Source: Deinococcus arboris
GTDB lineage: Bacteria > Deinococcota > Deinococci > Deinococcales > Deinococcaceae
DNA length: 64,000 bases
Direction: 5' to 3'
NCBI RefSeq assembly: GCF_009755355.1
Contig: NZ_WQLB01000004.1
Span: 1 to 64,000, forward strand
Shown: one piece after another, positions 18,380-27,809 of the stretch
How the letters are laid out: every line of letters starts with the position of its first letter
Numbering within the stretch: position 1 is the stretch's first letter
Translations under genes and position numbers: made by a program
The notes under the pieces: generated by a model
What the model saw: only the letters and a program-made list of their open reading frames with translations
Database searches by the model: none
Told to the model about the DNA's origin: nothing

Positions 18380-19290
18380 ATCTCCCGGACCTGCTGACCG
18401 ACTACACCCTGCGCAACGTCGCGCTGGGCAGCGCCCTGCTGGGGGTGACGGGCGGCGTGATCGGCGCCTTTACCATGCTGCGCCGCCAGAGCCTCCTGGG
18501 GGATGCCCTGGCGCACGCCGCGCTGCCGGGGGTGTGCCTGGCCTTCCTGCTGACCGGCAGCAAGGCGCCGCTGTGGCTGCTGCTGGGCGGCGGCCTGAGC
18601 GGCTGGCTGGGCGCGCTGGCGGTGCTGGGCGTCCTGAAATACACCCGGCTGAGCGAGGACGCGGCGCTGGGCACGGTGCTGTCGGGCTTTTTCGGCTTTG
18701 GTATCACGCTGCTGACCCTGATTGCGGGCAGCGGCGACGCCAACCAGGCGGGCCTGGACAAGTTTCTGTTCGGGCAGGCGGCGACCATTGTGGCCGGGGA
18801 CGTGGCGGTCATGGCGGTGATGGCGGCGCTGGGGCTGGGGCTGGTGGCGCTGCTGTTCAAGGAATTCAAGCTGCTGACCTTTGATCCCACCTACGCCCAC
18901 ACGCTGGGCTTTCCCACCGGGCGCCTGGGCACGCTGCTGACCTCGCTGGCGGTGGTGGCCGTCATGATTGGCCTGCAGACGGTGGGCGTGGTGCTGATGG
19001 CCGCCATGCTGATTGCCCCGGCGGCGGCGGCGCGGCAGTGGACCGACGACTTGCGGCGCCTGCTGCTCCTCAGCGGCGGGTTTGGCGCGCTCTCGGGCGT
19101 GCTGGGCGCCCTGATCTCGGCCACCCAGGCCAACCTCCCCACAGGGCCAGTCATCATTCTGGTCGCCAGTGGGGTGCTGCTGGTCTCAGTGTTCTTTGCG
19201 CCCCGGCGCGGGCTGCTGTGGGCCAAGTTCGCCTCGCGGCGGCGCGGCCGCGTGCTGCGTGAAGCAATGGTGCGTGGGGTGCGCCCATGA
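18376..19290 (+). CDS. troC: Metal ABC transporter permease 1
   Basis: ABC-3 family permease of 304 residues with about eight hydrophobic segments. Family marks are RRQSLLGDALAHAALPGV near residue 37 and GFFGFGITLL. It is followed by a second, related permease gene with a 4-bp overlap, the two-permease layout of troABCD/mntABCD. A short basic C-terminal tail ends the protein. Confidence 0.9.
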   Translation: MNLPDLLTDYTLRNVALGSALLGVTGGVIGAFTMLRRQSLLGDALAHAALPGVCLAFLLTGSKAPLWLLLGGGLSGWLGALAVLGVLKYTRLSEDAALGTVLSGFFGFGITLLTLIAGSGDANQAGLDKFLFGQAATIVAGDVAVMAVMAALGLGLVALLFKEFKLLTFDPTYAHTLGFPTGRLGTLLTSLAVVAVMIGLQTVGVVLMAAMLIAPAAAARQWTDDLRRLLLLSGGFGALSGVLGALISATQANLPTGPVIILVASGVLLVSVFFAPRRGLLWAKFASRRRGRVLREAMVRGVRP

Positions 19291-20369
19291 TCGCCGCCGA
19301 CCTGATTATTGTCCTGACTGCCGCACTGGTCGCCGTGGCCGGCAGTCTGCTGGGGGTCTTTCTGGTGCTGCGGCGCCAGAGCATGCTCAGTGACGCCATC
19401 AGCCACGCGGTGCTGCCCGGCATCGTGGGTGCGTTCTGGTTGTCGGGCGGCACGGCCACGGTGCCGGCCCTGCTGGGCGCCGCCGCGATGGGTCTGCTGA
19501 CCGTGTTCAGCGTGGAACTGCTGGAACGCAGCGGCCGGGTCAAGGTGGACGCCGCCATCGGCGTGGTGTTTCCGCTGCTGTTCTCGGTGGGGGTCATCCT
19601 GGTTTCCCTGTTCTTCCGGGATGTGCACCTGGATATGGACGCCGTGCTGTACGGCGAGATTGCCTACGCGCCCCTGAACACGGTGCTGCTCGCCGGCCGC
19701 GAGGTGCCCGAGTCCCTGCTCCTCATGGGCACCCTGGCACTGCTGAATCTGGCGTTCGTGGCCCTGTTTTATAAGGAACTCAAGCTGAGTACCTTTGACG
19801 CCGGGCTGGCCGGCACCCTGGGCTTTCTGCCCGCCGCGCTGCACTACGGCCTGATGACCCTGCTGTCCTTTACCACGGTCGGCGCCTTTCAGTCGGTGGG
19901 CGCGGTGCTGATTGTGGCGTTCGTGATTATTCCGCCCGCCAGCGCGTACCTGTTGACCCGCCGCCTGAGCGTCATGCTGGGCCTGAGTCTGCTGCTGGGC
20001 GTTGGTGCCAGCGCCGCCGGCTACGGCCTGGCGCTATGGCTGGACACCTCGATTGCCGGGATGATTGCCACGGTGCTAGGGGCCGCCTTCGCCCTGTGCG
20101 TGGTGTTCTCGCCGATGGGCGGCGTGGTGCCCACCCTGACCCGCCGCGTTCGCCAGCGTCAGGCGTTTACCGCACGCCTGCTGCTGACCGCCCTGCACGG
20201 CTTTGACCAGGCCCCCACCCCCGGCGACCTGGCCACGCGCCTGGACTGGGACGCCGCGCGGGTGGATACGGCGCTGGCTTATGCCCAGGGTCAAGGCTGG
20301 GTGCAGGGACAGGGCAGCGGCTATGCCCTAACCCCCACCGGGCAGACCCTGACAGGCCGACCGGGGTAA
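19287..20369 (+). CDS. troD: Metal ABC transporter permease 2 fused to a winged-helix tail
   Basis: Protein of 360 residues. Residues 1-285 are an ABC-3 permease (RRQSMLSDAISHAVLPGI near 30, about eight spans). Residues ~290-356 form an extra soluble domain with helix-turn-helix character (LLTALHGFDQAPTPGDLATRLDWDAARVDTALAYAQGQGWV, then a wing GYALTPTG). Similar DtxR-like tails occur on some TroD/MntD permeases. No free DtxR-family gene is present in this operon, so the tail could sense metal or regulate gating; it probably acts on the cytosolic face. Last gene of the operon. Confidence 0.88.
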   Translation: MIAADLIIVLTAALVAVAGSLLGVFLVLRRQSMLSDAISHAVLPGIVGAFWLSGGTATVPALLGAAAMGLLTVFSVELLERSGRVKVDAAIGVVFPLLFSVGVILVSLFFRDVHLDMDAVLYGEIAYAPLNTVLLAGREVPESLLLMGTLALLNLAFVALFYKELKLSTFDAGLAGTLGFLPAALHYGLMTLLSFTTVGAFQSVGAVLIVAFVIIPPASAYLLTRRLSVMLGLSLLLGVGASAAGYGLALWLDTSIAGMIATVLGAAFALCVVFSPMGGVVPTLTRRVRQRQAFTARLLLTALHGFDQAPTPGDLATRLDWDAARVDTALAYAQGQGWVQGQGSGYALTPTGQTLTGRPG

Positions 20370-20384
20370 CAACGAACGCCATCA

Positions 20385-20419
20385 CCCGCTGCCTGAAGGA
20401 CTGACCCTCAGGCGGCGGG
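20385..20419 (+). terminator. Probable terminator of the troABCD operon
   Basis: 12-bp stem with one G-T pair (20385-20396 with 20408-20419) starting 16 bases after the troD stop. The following T-run is weak (CTGCGTTTGG). Confidence 0.5.
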
Positions 20420-21032
20420 CTGCGTTTGGATGGCCAGGTAACCGTTCACCTTGGCCCTCATCACTGAGGCACCATCCTAGGCAATCTGGGAGAGGCCACT
20501 CCTGCCCCGGACCCTTCAAAAGCCAGATCGCAACTGGGACAACGCCGTCCCGTTGGCTGGCGACTCTTTTCCTGTTGAGAGGAGGCCGTTGGGGGTGTTG
20601 ACCGAAGTTGTGGCGCCGAATGGTGGCGCCTGTTCGGCCCGGTGGCCAGGTGAGGTGGCACCGCCACGACGGCCCGAGACGCAACCAGATGCCAGCGGCC
20701 CAGACGCGGCCAATCACGGTGGCCGGGAGAGCCTGGGCGTCGCGCTACATCAGTCGGCACAAGGCACAACCAACAGACCGGAGTAGCACGCTCAGAGGGC
20801 AAAACATCCCATCATGCGCCCATCATCCCCGGCTCTTTACGCTCTGCCTATCAACGGACGCGCCGCCTTGCAGGTGACGCCGCCGAAGATGCCACCGCTG
20901 CCGCTGGCTTTGAACGGGGCCACGAGAAAGTCTGTCCAGCAAGAGGAACCAAGCTCGGGCCGGTGGCGAGCCAGAGCGGCTCAAAGCCCTGCGCCCTCAC
21001 ACCCCAGCCACACATCTCCAAGGAGACCCCAC
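20420..21032. other. Long intergenic stretch
   Basis: About 600 bases with no supported gene. Several open frames occur on both strands, none with a ribosome site, recognisable domain or consistent codon use. It may contain decayed mobile DNA, but no inverted repeats or transposase motifs could be confirmed. Confidence 0.3.
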
Positions 21033-21791
21033 ATGCCTACCCTGACCCGCTTGACCCTCGCCCTGTTGCTGCTTTCGCCCGTCATCCCCGCGTTGTCCAC
21101 ACATGCCACCGCCCAGAGCCAGGCCCGCTCGGCACCGGCCAAGGCGCGTCCTTTCCACATGACTGGCGTGGTCAAAAACTCGATGGGCGTGCCGCTCAAG
21201 GGCGTGCGGGTCGGCGCCGACAACACGGTCATTGGAGGCTCGGAGGTCTGGACCACCACCGACGCCCAGGGCCGCTACGACCTCGACCTGTCGAAAATGC
21301 CCATTCTGAACTCGTGGACGGCCGCCGCGCACCTTGTGGTGAACTACGGCGGCGGGCAACACACGCTCTATCCCGAGCCGGACAATTCGGCTGCTTTTCT
21401 GGGCCGGGACGGCGCCATTCGTAATTTCACGCTCAAGATTACGGGGCAGTCACCAGGCGGCGGCTATTACGGCGCGCGCTTCTACGCGCAACTTGGCCTG
21501 TCGGAGGCCGGAGAGATGCCCGAGTACGGCGACGTCGAGCTGACCTTGACGCCTGCAGGGCCGATGATTGACGGCTCCAAAGGCCAGACCATCAAGCTCC
21601 GTCAAAACCAGCTCCCCTTTGAAGTGCCGCAGGGCCGCTACCGGGTAACGGCGCGCTCCATCTCCGGCAAGGGCCCCATCTGGCTCAAGGCGCGGGGCGG
21701 CTCTTACGGACCCGAGGCGGTCGTCAACATGGAATACACGGCCGGCACGGGGATGACGCTCTCGGTTGATATGGTCCACCCCCGCCGTTAA
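21033..21791 (+). CDS. Secreted carboxypeptidase-regulatory-like domain protein
   Basis: Protein of 252 residues. The signal peptide ends near TAQSQA. Residues ~45-125 form a CarboxypepD_reg-like beta-sandwich (MTGVVKNSMGVPLKGVRVGADN, then TTTDAQGRYDLDLS). The remainder is beta-rich and ends with a second sandwich-like part (RYRVTARSISGKGPIWLKA). No catalytic motif is seen, so a structural or binding role outside the cell is likely. The start at 21033 has a strong AAGGAG site; the upstream open frame has no such signal. Confidence 0.75.
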   Translation: MPTLTRLTLALLLLSPVIPALSTHATAQSQARSAPAKARPFHMTGVVKNSMGVPLKGVRVGADNTVIGGSEVWTTTDAQGRYDLDLSKMPILNSWTAAAHLVVNYGGGQHTLYPEPDNSAAFLGRDGAIRNFTLKITGQSPGGGYYGARFYAQLGLSEAGEMPEYGDVELTLTPAGPMIDGSKGQTIKLRQNQLPFEVPQGRYRVTARSISGKGPIWLKARGGSYGPEAVVNMEYTAGTGMTLSVDMVHPRR

Positions 21792-22171
21792 GGTTGGGCC
21801 TCTAGTGAAAGGGGCTCCTCACGGGTTGCACCCTTGTAGAGTCCCACTCCAACGCCTTGGCTAAAAGAGAACTGTGCCAACGTGGCGTTCTGGGCACTGC
21901 TGATCTGTAACGTCCAGAAACTGGAAAAGCGCCTGCTTATTCTGGACCCAGACCGCCGTTCTCTTCAGACCTCACCGTTGTGGCTAACAGTTCCATCAGC
22001 GGCGGCTTCTGTTGTCTCCCGACCGAAACCGGACCCTGTCGGCCCCCCGCTGATCTGAAGACCAGTCAGCACTCTGCATCCGAGCAGGTCACGTCCTCCA
22101 CAACATTGCGAGGAAACAGGCGAGACCCACATGAGGCTACGCATTACGCCCGAAGTCTCTACAGTTTCATC
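21792..22171. other. Intergenic stretch with leaderless promoter at its end
   Basis: About 380 bases without a supported gene. A TACAGT -10 box (22160-22165) ends 6 nt before the ATG of the GNAT-like gene. Nothing else recognised. Confidence 0.4.
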
Positions 22172-23053
22172 ATGGCTCTGACGGTGCGTTCAGCTCGACC
22201 CACTGAGGCGTTGTCGTTACTTGCGCGTTTGTACGGCCTCAGCGACGAGGAAGTCCAGCCTGTCGTTGAGAGCCTGCTCTACCTCTGTGTCGCAGAAGAC
22301 CACGGGGAAAGTCTGGGTGTCCTCGGCCTACGGCACCCGACAAATTGTGGCGCTGAAGTCATGGGGGGCAGTCTCCCAGGATCAGACCGGCACAGCGTCT
22401 CTCTGGCCTTGCTTCAGCATGCCCTGGAACGACAACCTCAGCTCGTGGCCTACGGTGAAGAGGACTTTTTCTCGGCCGATACGTTACACGCTGCTGGGTT
22501 CAGGGTTATCAGCGCCTATACAAAAGCGAGCGGTCCTCTGCCCACCAAGCAAGTGGCGGTTCCAGATGGCTACCGTCTCGTCCCTCTGTCTGAGGTCCAC
22601 GACGGCCATGATCGTTACCGTGCCCAACAGGCATATATGGACCAGCCTGGGCACACGGTCACCACGACGGCCGATGTCGTTCCCAACGTTCATGGCTCTG
22701 ATGACCGCCTTGGCTTTCTTGCTTACGACGCGGCGGGCCAACCGGCCGGTGTGGTGCGGGCCTGGTTGGACAAAGGCGAACTCTCGGTCGGGAACCCTGG
22801 GGTTCATCTCGCGCACCGAATGACAGGGCTGCGCCAGAGTCTCTTACTGGCCGCCTGCGGCGCAGCACGTCAACGAGGCGCGACACGACTGGTCATGGAG
22901 TCTTGGGGCGAGACAGCGGAAGACCGCACGGCCGATGAGCAGCTTGGCCTGCAGCTCGAAACCTCTACCCCCATCTATGGCTCTTTGCATGTGGACCGCA
23001 TGGCCATGGCCCAACAGGAAGGTGGCCCGATCCTCAGTGACCACACGGCCTGA
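22172..23053 (+). CDS. GNAT-like acetyltransferase, possibly tandem
   Basis: Protein of 293 residues. Weak GNAT-fold character is visible twice: residues 1-125 (opening MALTVRSARPTEALSLLARL) and residues 130-285 (GYRLVPLSEVHD opening, LGFLAYDAAGQPAGVV strand, then LLLAACGAARQRGATRLVMESWG, a typical GNAT alpha3-beta5 region). The acetyl-CoA loop in the second half is poorly conserved, so activity is uncertain. The start at 22172 is chosen because it is 6 nt after a TACAGT box (leaderless); the frame stays open 64 codons upstream without a ribosome site. No operon partner. Confidence 0.65.
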   Translation: MALTVRSARPTEALSLLARLYGLSDEEVQPVVESLLYLCVAEDHGESLGVLGLRHPTNCGAEVMGGSLPGSDRHSVSLALLQHALERQPQLVAYGEEDFFSADTLHAAGFRVISAYTKASGPLPTKQVAVPDGYRLVPLSEVHDGHDRYRAQQAYMDQPGHTVTTTADVVPNVHGSDDRLGFLAYDAAGQPAGVVRAWLDKGELSVGNPGVHLAHRMTGLRQSLLLAACGAARQRGATRLVMESWGETAEDRTADEQLGLQLETSTPIYGSLHVDRMAMAQQEGGPILSDHTA

Positions 23054-23448
23054 CAGCGGCTACCAGTTCCATTGAGGGGCCAACAACGCCACTCAACTTG
23101 TGGCTTACGGACACCCACTGTGTTCGCCTCAGCGTGGTTGAGGCTCATCACTCTCAACTACGTTGAGTTCCGCTGTGAGGTAGTGCAGCAGTCACCAGGA
23201 TGAGACCGACGGATGAAGCAACAGATCTTGAAGATCATCCAGTCACACTTGGAACACGGACACTTTTTCTTCCACTGTGCGGCGAGCACGTGGCCCGAAA
23301 CGCAGGCCCGGATGACTACGGTGGGCACACCACACATGCCACCGCTGAGTATGGGCCAGGCCCATCTCTTCAAAGTTGAAGCCTGAGTTTTTAAGGTTGA
23401 GTGCAGGTGTTCAGGCGCTGTCCACCCTGACCCTCTAGAGTGAGGGCT
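23054..23448. other. Intergenic stretch upstream of the IclR gene
   Basis: No supported gene in about 390 bases. It holds a palindrome CTTCAA-AG-TTGAAG (23368-23381), which could be an operator for the adjacent IclR regulator, and another small inverted repeat CTCAAC-N3-GTTGAG near 23155-23169. Confidence 0.35.
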
Positions 23449-24270
23449 GTGCCGCGAACCCTCCGCACCGTGGACAGCGCCGTGGCGCTGCTGGAGCTGT
23501 TTGACGCCGACCACACCGAATGGCGTCTGAGCGACCTGGCCCGGCATCTGGGCCAGCCTACCTCTACCGTTCACGAAGCGCTGGGCACCCTGGCCGCCAG
23601 CGGTCTGCTGACCCGCGTGGGGCGGGGGCGCTACCAGCTGGGGTGGCGGCTGCTCAAGCTGTCCAGCGCCCTGTACGGCAGCCTGCCCTGGTATGCACCG
23701 GCCCACGCCGCCATGGAGCGGGTGGCGCGGGCGACGCATCTGCTGGCCTTTTTATGCGTGCAAGACGGCAGCCGCGTGCTGTGCATCGCGCGCAGTGTGC
23801 AGGGCCGTGACGGCCCCCCCGTGGCCGGTGAACTGGACTTTGAACTCCCAGGCCACGCCACGGCCAGCGGCAAGCTCCTGCTGGCCCTCAGCCGCCAGCC
23901 TTTGCCGTCACCCGCCCTGCCTTTCACCCCTCAGACGGTCCAGACCCCGGCCACCTGGGCCGCGCAGGCCGCCGTCATCCGGGCGGCCGGGTACGCCCAG
24001 ACCGCCGATGAGTGGGCGCCGGGCACCGCCAGTCTGGCCGTGCCCGTGCGCGGCGCAGACGGCGCGGTGCTGTGTGCGCTGGGCGTCAGCCTGCCCACCA
24101 GTCGGCTTCAGGGACGTGAAACCCTGCTGCGGACCCTGTGCGCCGCCGCCGAAGAAGTCAGCTGGGCACTGGGCTTTCGGCCCCGGCTGGCAGCAGGCTC
24201 TGGGCCTGGGCCGGGGGCAGCGGCCGGGCCAGCAGAAACCCCTGAACGTGGTCACACCCCAGACCCGTAA
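23449..24270 (+). CDS. IclR-family transcriptional regulator
   Basis: Regulator of 273 residues. N-terminal winged helix (residues ~4-60, WRLSDLARHLGQPTSTVHEALGTLAASGLL) and an IclR effector domain (GHATASGKLLLA, then RAAGYAQTADEWAPGTASLAVPV). The GTG at 23449 is 7 nt after TAGAGT (23436-23441) and is favoured; a GTG three codons earlier is in frame. The last ~37 codons, rich in Gly/Pro/Ala, overlap the end of the convergent GGDEF-EAL gene and look like read-through rather than domain sequence. Effector unknown. Confidence 0.85.
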   Translation: MPRTLRTVDSAVALLELFDADHTEWRLSDLARHLGQPTSTVHEALGTLAASGLLTRVGRGRYQLGWRLLKLSSALYGSLPWYAPAHAAMERVARATHLLAFLCVQDGSRVLCIARSVQGRDGPPVAGELDFELPGHATASGKLLLALSRQPLPSPALPFTPQTVQTPATWAAQAAVIRAAGYAQTADEWAPGTASLAVPVRGADGAVLCALGVSLPTSRLQGRETLLRTLCAAAEEVSWALGFRPRLAAGSGPGPGAAAGPAETPERGHTPDP

Positions 24271-26602
24271 GCAGGCGGCGCTGGGTCTCGTCCTCGACTC
24301 CCTCAACGGTCACGGTCATCTCCAGACTGTGGGCCAGCTGAATCATGGCGGTCAGTAGGGCCGTGACGCGCTGGCTGGCCGAGGTGGTCAGGTGACTGGT
24401 AAACGAGCGGTCAATCTTGAGCTGGTCAAAGGGGAGCGCCTGCAACACGCTGAGGCTGGAATACCCGGTGCCAAAGTCGTCAATGGCAATCTGCACGCCC
24501 AGCGCCTTGAGGTCCTGAATATGGTTCTGGGCCAGCGTCAGGTCACGCATCACCAGGCTTTCGGTGAGTTCCAGCACCAGCGCCTCGGGCTGCAGGCCCG
24601 CCGCTTCCAGCGCGGCCTGCACGTCCTGCACAAAGGAAGGCTGCTCGAACTGCATGGGCGACACATTGACCGACATCGCCAGGCCCCGCTCGGCAAACTG
24701 CCAGCGGACCGCCTGGGTGCATGCCTCGCGCAGCACCCACGCCCCGATAGGCAGGATGGCGCGCGAGTCCTCGGCCATCGGAATAAAGACCACGGGGGGC
24801 ACCAGGCCGCGCTCGGGGTGTTCCCAGCGGATCAGGGCCTCAAAGCCCACCAGGCCGGGGCCGCTGGGGGTCACGCCGTGCAGGGCAAAGCGGCCCTGGT
24901 AGTGCAGGCGCAGTTCGCCGCGCTCGTGGGCGCCGCGCAGGTCGCGCTCCAGCTGGCGGCGCTCGGCGGGTTCACCCATCTCGGCTTCAAAGTGCAGCAC
25001 CTGATTGCCGCCCGTGTGCTTGACCCGGTACATGGCCAGGTCGGCGTGCTGCTGAAGGGCCTCAGCGTCCTGACCATCGGTGGGGGCCACCGCGCAGCCC
25101 ACCGAGGCGGTGATTTGCACCATCTGGCCAGCAATCCGGAAGGGCTCGGCCAGCACCCCCAGCAGCTTGGCCGCCACCGCGCGGGCGTCGGGCACCGCCG
25201 AGACCCGGCGCAGCAGCACCGTGAACTCGTCGCCGCCGATACGCCCCACGAGGTCGGTGGCGCGCACCACGCTTCTTAAGCGCCGGGCCACCTCCTGCAG
25301 CAGCTGGTCGCCCGCGTGGTGGCCCAGCGTGTCGTTGACCTGCTTGAACTTATCCAGGTCAATAAAAATCAGGCCCAGATGTTCGCCGCCCTGCAGCGAA
25401 TCGAGCGCCTGCTGGGTGCTGTGTCCAAAGTGGGCGCGGTTGGCCACGCCAGTCAGGGGGTCGTGGGTGGCGCGGTGCAGCAGCACCTGCTGGGTTTCTT
25501 GCAGGGCCGTATTGGCCTGGGCCAGTTCCACGTTGCGCAGCCGCTCGATTTCGGCTTCCCGCTGCAGCAGTTCCAGGCGAATCTGGGCGGTGAGCAGCTG
25601 AGAGCGGCTCTCGACCTCGCGCGCATGAATCTGACGTTCCAGGTCGAAGTGGGCCCGCGTGTACCCCAGGGCCACCTCATGGTCGCCCAGACGCTCGTGA
25701 AGTTCGGCCAGCAGGCGCAGGGCCTCGGTTTCCAGCGGGCGGCTGCCCTTGGCCCGGCTGAGGGTCAGGCCGCGTTCCAGCAGCGGCCGGGCCTCGGCCA
25801 GTTGCCCCAGGTGCAAGAAGGCGTTCCCCACCGCCAGCTTCATCTCGCAGATGTTCTCGTGATCCTGCTGGCGCCGGGCCTCTTCCAGGCCCACCTGCGC
25901 GGCCGCCAGCGCCTCATGGGGCCGGCCCAGGGCCAGCAGCGCCCGCACGACGTTGCGCTGAATCGTGCCCTGCCAGCGCGGCGGACAGTGGGCGCGAATG
26001 AGGGGCATATGTTCTTCGGCCAGCGCCAGTACCGTCTCGTATTCACCCAGCTGGGTGCGCACATCAATCATGTATGTCATGGCGGCCCCCAGAAAGGGCG
26101 GCGTCAGCTGCTGGGCAATGCCCAGGGCCTCTTCCAGAGATTCCAGCGCCTGCTGCAAGTTGCCGGTATCGGTGTACAGGCTGGCTAGGTTGTTCAGCGC
26201 CCGGAAACGGTTGGCGTCGTCGCCCATCTGCTGGGCCAGGCGCAGGGTCTGAAGAAAATAGTCAAACGCGCGGTCGTACTCGCCCAGCCGGTGATGCGCC
26301 AGCGCCAGGCCATTCATCAGGCGGCATTCGACCTCGGGGGCCTGGGCACTGCGCGCCCACATCAGGCCTTCTGAGGCCAGGCGGATGGTCTCGCGCGGTT
26401 CGCCCAGATAAAAGGCGCAGCCGCTGAGCAGCACCAGCGCAAACGCCTGCGCCCAGGGGTCACTGGCCTGCTGCGCCTCACCCAGCAGCCTGACCAGTTC
26501 GGCGCGGGCGGCTTCTGGCCGGCGGTACATGCCGTCTTCCATGGCCCGCAGCTGGTCGCGCAGGCTTGGGGCAGGCAGGACGTGGGCAGTTGAAGTCGGC
26601 AT
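24158..26602 (-). CDS. TPR-GGDEF-EAL cyclic-di-GMP signalling protein
   Basis: Soluble protein of 814 residues. Residues ~1-370 are helical TPR-like repeats (repeated ALE..LG.A..L and NNLASLYTDTGNLQQALE patterns), then a coiled-coil linker. The GGDEF motif is intact at 456-460, preceded five residues earlier by an inhibitory-site RATD. EAL is intact at 588-590, with other catalytic segments present (NVSPMQF, LELTES, DDFGTGYSSL, KIDRSF, EGVE). Both synthesis and breakdown of c-di-GMP are therefore possible. No membrane segment is present, so signals probably come through the TPR domain. The 3' end overlaps the IclR gene by 113 bases on the opposite strand. Confidence 0.92.
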   Translation of the reverse strand: MPTSTAHVLPAPSLRDQLRAMEDGMYRRPEAARAELVRLLGEAQQASDPWAQAFALVLLSGCAFYLGEPRETIRLASEGLMWARSAQAPEVECRLMNGLALAHHRLGEYDRAFDYFLQTLRLAQQMGDDANRFRALNNLASLYTDTGNLQQALESLEEALGIAQQLTPPFLGAAMTYMIDVRTQLGEYETVLALAEEHMPLIRAHCPPRWQGTIQRNVVRALLALGRPHEALAAAQVGLEEARRQQDHENICEMKLAVGNAFLHLGQLAEARPLLERGLTLSRAKGSRPLETEALRLLAELHERLGDHEVALGYTRAHFDLERQIHAREVESRSQLLTAQIRLELLQREAEIERLRNVELAQANTALQETQQVLLHRATHDPLTGVANRAHFGHSTQQALDSLQGGEHLGLIFIDLDKFKQVNDTLGHHAGDQLLQEVARRLRSVVRATDLVGRIGGDEFTVLLRRVSAVPDARAVAAKLLGVLAEPFRIAGQMVQITASVGCAVAPTDGQDAEALQQHADLAMYRVKHTGGNQVLHFEAEMGEPAERRQLERDLRGAHERGELRLHYQGRFALHGVTPSGPGLVGFEALIRWEHPERGLVPPVVFIPMAEDSRAILPIGAWVLREACTQAVRWQFAERGLAMSVNVSPMQFEQPSFVQDVQAALEAAGLQPEALVLELTESLVMRDLTLAQNHIQDLKALGVQIAIDDFGTGYSSLSVLQALPFDQLKIDRSFTSHLTTSASQRVTALLTAMIQLAHSLEMTVTVEGVEDETQRRLLTGLGCDHVQGFLLARPLPPAQAQSLLPAGAESPVPS

Positions 26603-26999
26603 GGGGTCAGGGACGCGCCGCACACGACCACTGCTGTGTACAGAGCGTTGCCCGGCAGAATAGACAGCCCCCTACCACAGAAACGTCACACGCTGAAGGA
26701 GAAGCGGACCTGAAGAAACCTTGACCTTCGAACGTGAAAAAGAACTGCCTGAGCGGCAACAACGCCCGGGCAATAGAAAGAAAATGAAGTTACTTTTGTG
26801 CTTCAAGGAGAGTGGCCTTGCCGCTCTCCTCAGCGCAGTGGCCTGGCGAGAGGGATAAGGCCGAATCTCAAAAGCTCCTCAGGTGCCTCCCAACTCTGTC
26901 AGGCCGCCAGCTAAGGTGCCAGCACCTTCCAGCCTCAACAGACAGGCGGCCAGCCGAAAAGGCCAACCGCCTGAAACTGACAGAGGCCGCGTCCCCAAC
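26603..26999. other. Intergenic stretch between the c-di-GMP gene and sdaAB
   Basis: No supported gene. A palindrome AAGGTGC-CA-GCACCTT (26913-26928) and a weak hairpin (26943-26949 with 26967-26973) just downstream of sdaAB are present; the latter may help terminate sdaAB. Confidence 0.3.
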
Positions 27000-27665
27000 C
27001 TAGCCGTCCATCAGCTTGGGCAGCATCCGCACCCAGTTGACATCGGGCCAGCGGCCCAGAAAAGCCAGCGCCTCGGGACTTAGACCCTGATCCAGTTCAA
27101 TGGCCAGCAGGGCCTGGCCGCCGCGGGTCTGGCGGGTGCAGGTCAGCGTGGCGATGTTCACGCCGTCAGCGGCGACTGTGCTGGCAATGCGGGCAATCAT
27201 GCCCACCGCGTCGGTGTAGCGCAGGAGCACGGTGGGACTGGCGCCACTAAAATTGACACCCAGCCCCTGCACCTGCGTCACCTGAATCACGCCGCCGCCC
27301 GTCGAGCTGCCCTGCACGGTGACTTCCTGCGTATCGCCGCGCACGTCCAGCCGGGCCGTGTTGGGGTGAACGTCGCCCAGGTCGGTGTCCTGAAACTCGA
27401 AGGCGAAGCCCGCCGCCTGGGCGTCTTCAAAGGCGTGGGGCAGACGCTCGTCATCGGGCCGCTCACCTAGCAGCCCGGCAATCAGGGCCAGATGGGTGCC
27501 GTGACCGCGCCCGGTCTTGGCGAAGGAGGCATGCAGGCCAATCTGCGCCTGGCGGGGCGCCTCACCCAGCAGGTGGTGCGCGACCAGGCCCAGGCGGCAG
27601 GCGCCCGCCGTGTGGCTGCTGCTCGGCCCAATCATGACGGGGCCAATCATGTCAAGAAGGGACAT
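27000..27665 (-). CDS. sdaAB: L-serine dehydratase, iron-sulfur type, beta subunit
   Basis: Protein of 221 residues, partner of the alpha subunit encoded at 6749-7639. The N-terminus is the serine-dehydratase beta domain ([26 protein letters not shown]). The C-terminal ~75 residues are an ACT domain ([34 protein letters not shown]), usually a regulatory serine-binding module. The start at 27665 sits exactly 6 nt after a TATGAT -10 box (27672-27677), a clear leaderless promoter. Confidence 0.92.
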   Translation of the reverse strand: MSLLDMIGPVMIGPSSSHTAGACRLGLVAHHLLGEAPRQAQIGLHASFAKTGRGHGTHLALIAGLLGERPDDERLPHAFEDAQAAGFAFEFQDTDLGDVHPNTARLDVRGDTQEVTVQGSSTGGGVIQVTQVQGLGVNFSGASPTVLLRYTDAVGMIARIASTVAADGVNIATLTCTRQTRGGQALLAIELDQGLSPEALAFLGRWPDVNWVRMLPKLMDG

Positions 27666-27754
27666 GGCGCCATCATACGAAGTGGCGCGGGGTGGCCGCC
27701 GCCTCAGATTCGGCGGGCCAGGACAGCCCATGCGAAAGGACCTAGTCAAAGCGC

Positions 27755-27787
27755 AGAGCCGCCCAGCAAGTCTGCCCTGGCGGCTCT
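27755..27787 (-). terminator. Probable terminator of the small acidic protein gene
   Basis: 9-bp perfect stem (27755-27763 with 27779-27787) located 22 bases past the stop of the minus-strand gene. T-richness after it is modest. Confidence 0.45.
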
Positions 27788-27809
27788 ACACAGGCACCCG
27801 AACCTGCGG

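Noticed and set aside
20382..20802. Minus-strand frames suggesting a decayed transposase
   Set aside because: No catalytic residues, inverted repeats or clear family match could be found, so no mobile element is claimed.
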